Source: Candidatus Dojkabacteria bacterium
GTDB taxonomy: Bacteria > Patescibacteriota > Dojkabacteria > B142 > WJKM01
Direction: 5' to 3'
NCBI GenBank assembly: GCA_020429465.1
Contig: JAGQLH010000005.1
Location: forward strand, 1-25,584
Length of the DNA: 25,584 bases
Shown here: positions 24,074 through 25,584 of the stretch, one piece after another
Numbering within the stretch: the stretch's first letter is position 1
Layout: each line of letters opens with the position of its first letter
Program-made: the position numbers and the translations under genes
Notes under the pieces: model-generated
Databases searched by the model: none
What the model saw: the letters and a program-made list of their open reading frames with translations, nothing else
What the model was told of the DNA's origin: nothing

Positions 24074-25015
24074 TTACGAGTTATGTTCGAACGCGTCTAA
24101 GATAAGGTTTTTGACTTTTTCAAAGGTAGATTGTGGGAGGAGTCCATATTCATCAGAATTATGATCACGCTCGTGTGTTGTCATTGCAAATAAGTCAGAT
24201 TGTCGTTTTCTAAATTCAGTATTCAACTCGGAAGCGATACAAATTCCTTCCCGCAGATAGTAATAATTCATTCCTCTCCAGTCTTCAATTTGATTAACAT
24301 GCTCTGCTGCATTCTGAGGATCTTCTATGCGATAAAAAGGGGATTCAACCATGTATTTTTTTAAATCACTTTCGTTAATGCTATCAAGAAATTGTTCAAT
24401 TTTACCTTGAATAAACTTACGTTTTTCTGGAAATAAGCGGATGAAGTTCACGTATTGCACATACACTACACCAGCTCTATCGTTATGGCCAAGCATCCGT
24501 ATGTCGTAGAAAGGTCCTTCGATTTCAGGTAATTCCTGTGAATAGTGTCCTTTGTAAAAGACTTTTGGAGGAATAAAATCTACATAGCAAAACTGATTCT
24601 CATGAGATTTATACACAAAGTTTCGTACCGATGTATCTATACCTGCTTTTAGGTATTCCTCTGTAGTTGAAGTGAGTAGAGGCTTATAAATATCGGTTAG
24701 AAGTTTATCGATATAAAATTCAAAGTTTGAATCATCAACGACATCAACAAAATCTAATCCTTCAAAATGCTCTTTGATAAGAAGGTTGTGAGTACCTTCT
24801 TCATCTTGTATTATCTCAATTTTAATTAATTCAGGGATTGGGACCCCCATACTTTCTAAAGCACTCCTTTGAAGTCGAATACGTTGTTCTAAATCTTGTA
24901 CAATTGATAAAGAAAGTGGCAAGGTAATTTTTTTCTGCACGAATTTCTTTCCTTGTTCTTCAATGATTTCAAGAGAAGAGTAATATCCAGTGAAATTTGA
25001 ATGTTGGTATGACAT
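24074..25015 (-). CDS. Kinase-fold (phosphotransferase-like) protein
   Basis: 313 residues. Residues 122-150 have the spacing of an aminoglycoside-phosphotransferase/protein-kinase catalytic loop: Asp127 and Asn132 in GIDTSVRNFVY (D-x4-N), then Asp146 in YVDFIPP in the place of the DFG Asp. The His that usually precedes the Asp is absent (Gly-Ile-Asp). The N-terminal part has strands around KKFVQKKITL, where Lys28 or Lys29 could be the ATP-binding Lys, and LLIKEHFEGLDFV before a helical region. The C-terminal third is helical with no known motif. The substrate could be a sugar, a lipid carrier or a protein. The gene lies 12 nt after a mannose-1-phosphate guanylyltransferase gene and 45 nt before the ATP-citrate lyase gene. 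The fold call rests on the loop spacing only. Confidence 0.5.
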   Translation of the reverse strand: MSYQHSNFTGYYSSLEIIEEQGKKFVQKKITLPLSLSIVQDLEQRIRLQRSALESMGVPIPELIKIEIIQDEEGTHNLLIKEHFEGLDFVDVVDDSNFEFYIDKLLTDIYKPLLTSTTEEYLKAGIDTSVRNFVYKSHENQFCYVDFIPPKVFYKGHYSQELPEIEGPFYDIRMLGHNDRAGVVYVQYVNFIRLFPEKRKFIQGKIEQFLDSINESDLKKYMVESPFYRIEDPQNAAEHVNQIEDWRGMNYYYLREGICIASELNTEFRKRQSDLFAMTTHERDHNSDEYGLLPQSTFEKVKNLILDAFEHNS

Positions 25016-25027
25016 AAGTACTAGTGT

Positions 25028-25584
25028 TTATAGGAATTTTTCAAGTTCGGTTCCATCCCATTCTTTCAACATCTCTTTTATCTTCCCGATTTCATCCTTG
25101 TGGCATACCAGCACCGCATCTGGTGTATTCACAACAACAAAACCATCCAATCCGATTGTGGTAACCACCTGGTTTTTTACATAATTGTAAACGAGACTAT
25201 CAGTTGTTTCGAATGGGTATACAAGCCCTTTTAAAACATTGTCTTTATCGTCATCTTGTAGAAATTGTTTAAGTGCATAAAGAGTACCTGGATCGCTCCA
25301 CTTAAAATCTGTTTTAAGAACCACAGACTGCTCTTTTTCTAAACCTTCTAAGACAACATTATCAAAATGAGTTGCCTCGATCTCAGGATAGATGGCATTG
25401 AGTACGGAAAACTCTTTATCAGTATCAAGTGCTTTCTCAATTTCTTCCAATTGCAAATACATTTTAGGGTTTTGTTTTGCGTATTGTTCCAATACGAATT
25501 TTGGAGTAGTTACAAAATACCCCGTATTCCAGACAAAAGATTCTGATCCAAACCATTTTTTAGCATTTTCAACAGATGGGCGAT
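25028..25584 (-). CDS. manC: Mannose-1-phosphate guanylyltransferase, C-terminal part (5'-truncated by window)
   Basis: The frame stays open to the window edge, so the gene begins outside; about 184 codons are visible. The segment FVWNTGYFVTTPKFVLEQ, then FKWSDPGTLYALKQF, then DSLVYNYVKNQVVTTIGLDG and VVVNTPDAVLVCHKDE are in the order found in the GDP-mannose pyrophosphorylase family (mannose-1-phosphate plus GTP to GDP-mannose). The W-x-D-(P/I)-G-T pattern and the N-T-P-D-A-x-L-(I/V) pattern are characteristic. No C-terminal phosphomannose isomerase domain follows, so it is the single-function type. A TTG inside the frame at 25492 is only an internal codon. GDP-mannose would feed the glycosyltransferases of the window, notably the GT2 gene at the other end of the operon. 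Confidence 0.85.
   Translation of the reverse strand, partial: RPSVENAKKWFGSESFVWNTGYFVTTPKFVLEQYAKQNPKMYLQLEEIEKALDTDKEFSVLNAIYPEIEATHFDNVVLEGLEKEQSVVLKTDFKWSDPGTLYALKQFLQDDDKDNVLKGLVYPFETTDSLVYNYVKNQVVTTIGLDGFVVVNTPDAVLVCHKDEIGKIKEMLKEWDGTELEKFL

Noticed and set aside
1..25584. CRISPR arrays, tRNA or rRNA genes, transposases, integrases and attachment sites
   Set aside because: I looked on both strands and saw no repeat-spacer pattern, cloverleaf, rRNA-like stretch or transposase motif.

Overview
The window is AT-rich, densely coded bacterial DNA of about 25.6 kb. It has two convergent gene blocks at each end and one divergent junction (about 10981-11616) in the middle. Nearly all stops are TAA or TAG. 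One gene ends in TGA inside an ATGA overlap, so the code looks like the standard bacterial one rather than the UGA-glycine code of Gracilibacteria/Absconditabacteria. Few genes have a clear Shine-Dalgarno sequence. Small overlapping genes, a DUF5667-like protein, several SLH proteins and the lack of housekeeping genes are compatible with a Patescibacteria (CPR) genome. That assignment is an inference and cannot be settled from this window.

Left plus-strand block (1-6828): the end of an ABC-2 polysaccharide export permease, an MFS-like membrane protein, a Wzt-type ATPase with a C-terminal carbohydrate-recognition domain, a SAM methyltransferase whose probable N-terminal extension is cut by an in-frame TAA, two GT4 glycosyltransferases, and a membrane-anchored DUF5667-like protein. 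This reads as an ABC-transporter-dependent surface glycan cluster.

Next come two minus-strand SLH genes: a 482-residue SLH protein (6814-8262) and a large acidic S-layer-type protein (8458-10980) that ends in a perfect 14-bp hairpin terminator. Upstream of the S-layer gene lies a candidate leader of about 440 nt. It contains a row of hairpins, two of which compete for the same segment.

Right plus-strand block (11617-16330): a GT-C-like multispanning membrane protein, a GT4 glycosyltransferase, a class I methyltransferase and a CsaB-like polysaccharide pyruvyltransferase. The last is notable because SLH domains classically bind pyruvylated wall polysaccharide, so the window holds SLH proteins, a likely enzyme for making their ligand, and glycan assembly and export genes.

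Right minus-strand block (16327-25584, one probable operon read right to left): the 3' part of a mannose-1-phosphate guanylyltransferase, a kinase-fold protein, the ATP-grasp subunit of ATP-citrate lyase, a HAD phosphatase, the citrate-synthase-like subunit of ATP-citrate lyase, a PP2C-type phosphatase with an unrecognised C-terminal domain, a third SLH protein, and a GT2 glycosyltransferase. Finding a complete, catalytically intact ATP-citrate lyase split by a HAD gene and surrounded by phospho-enzymes and cell-surface genes is the most unexpected part of the window.
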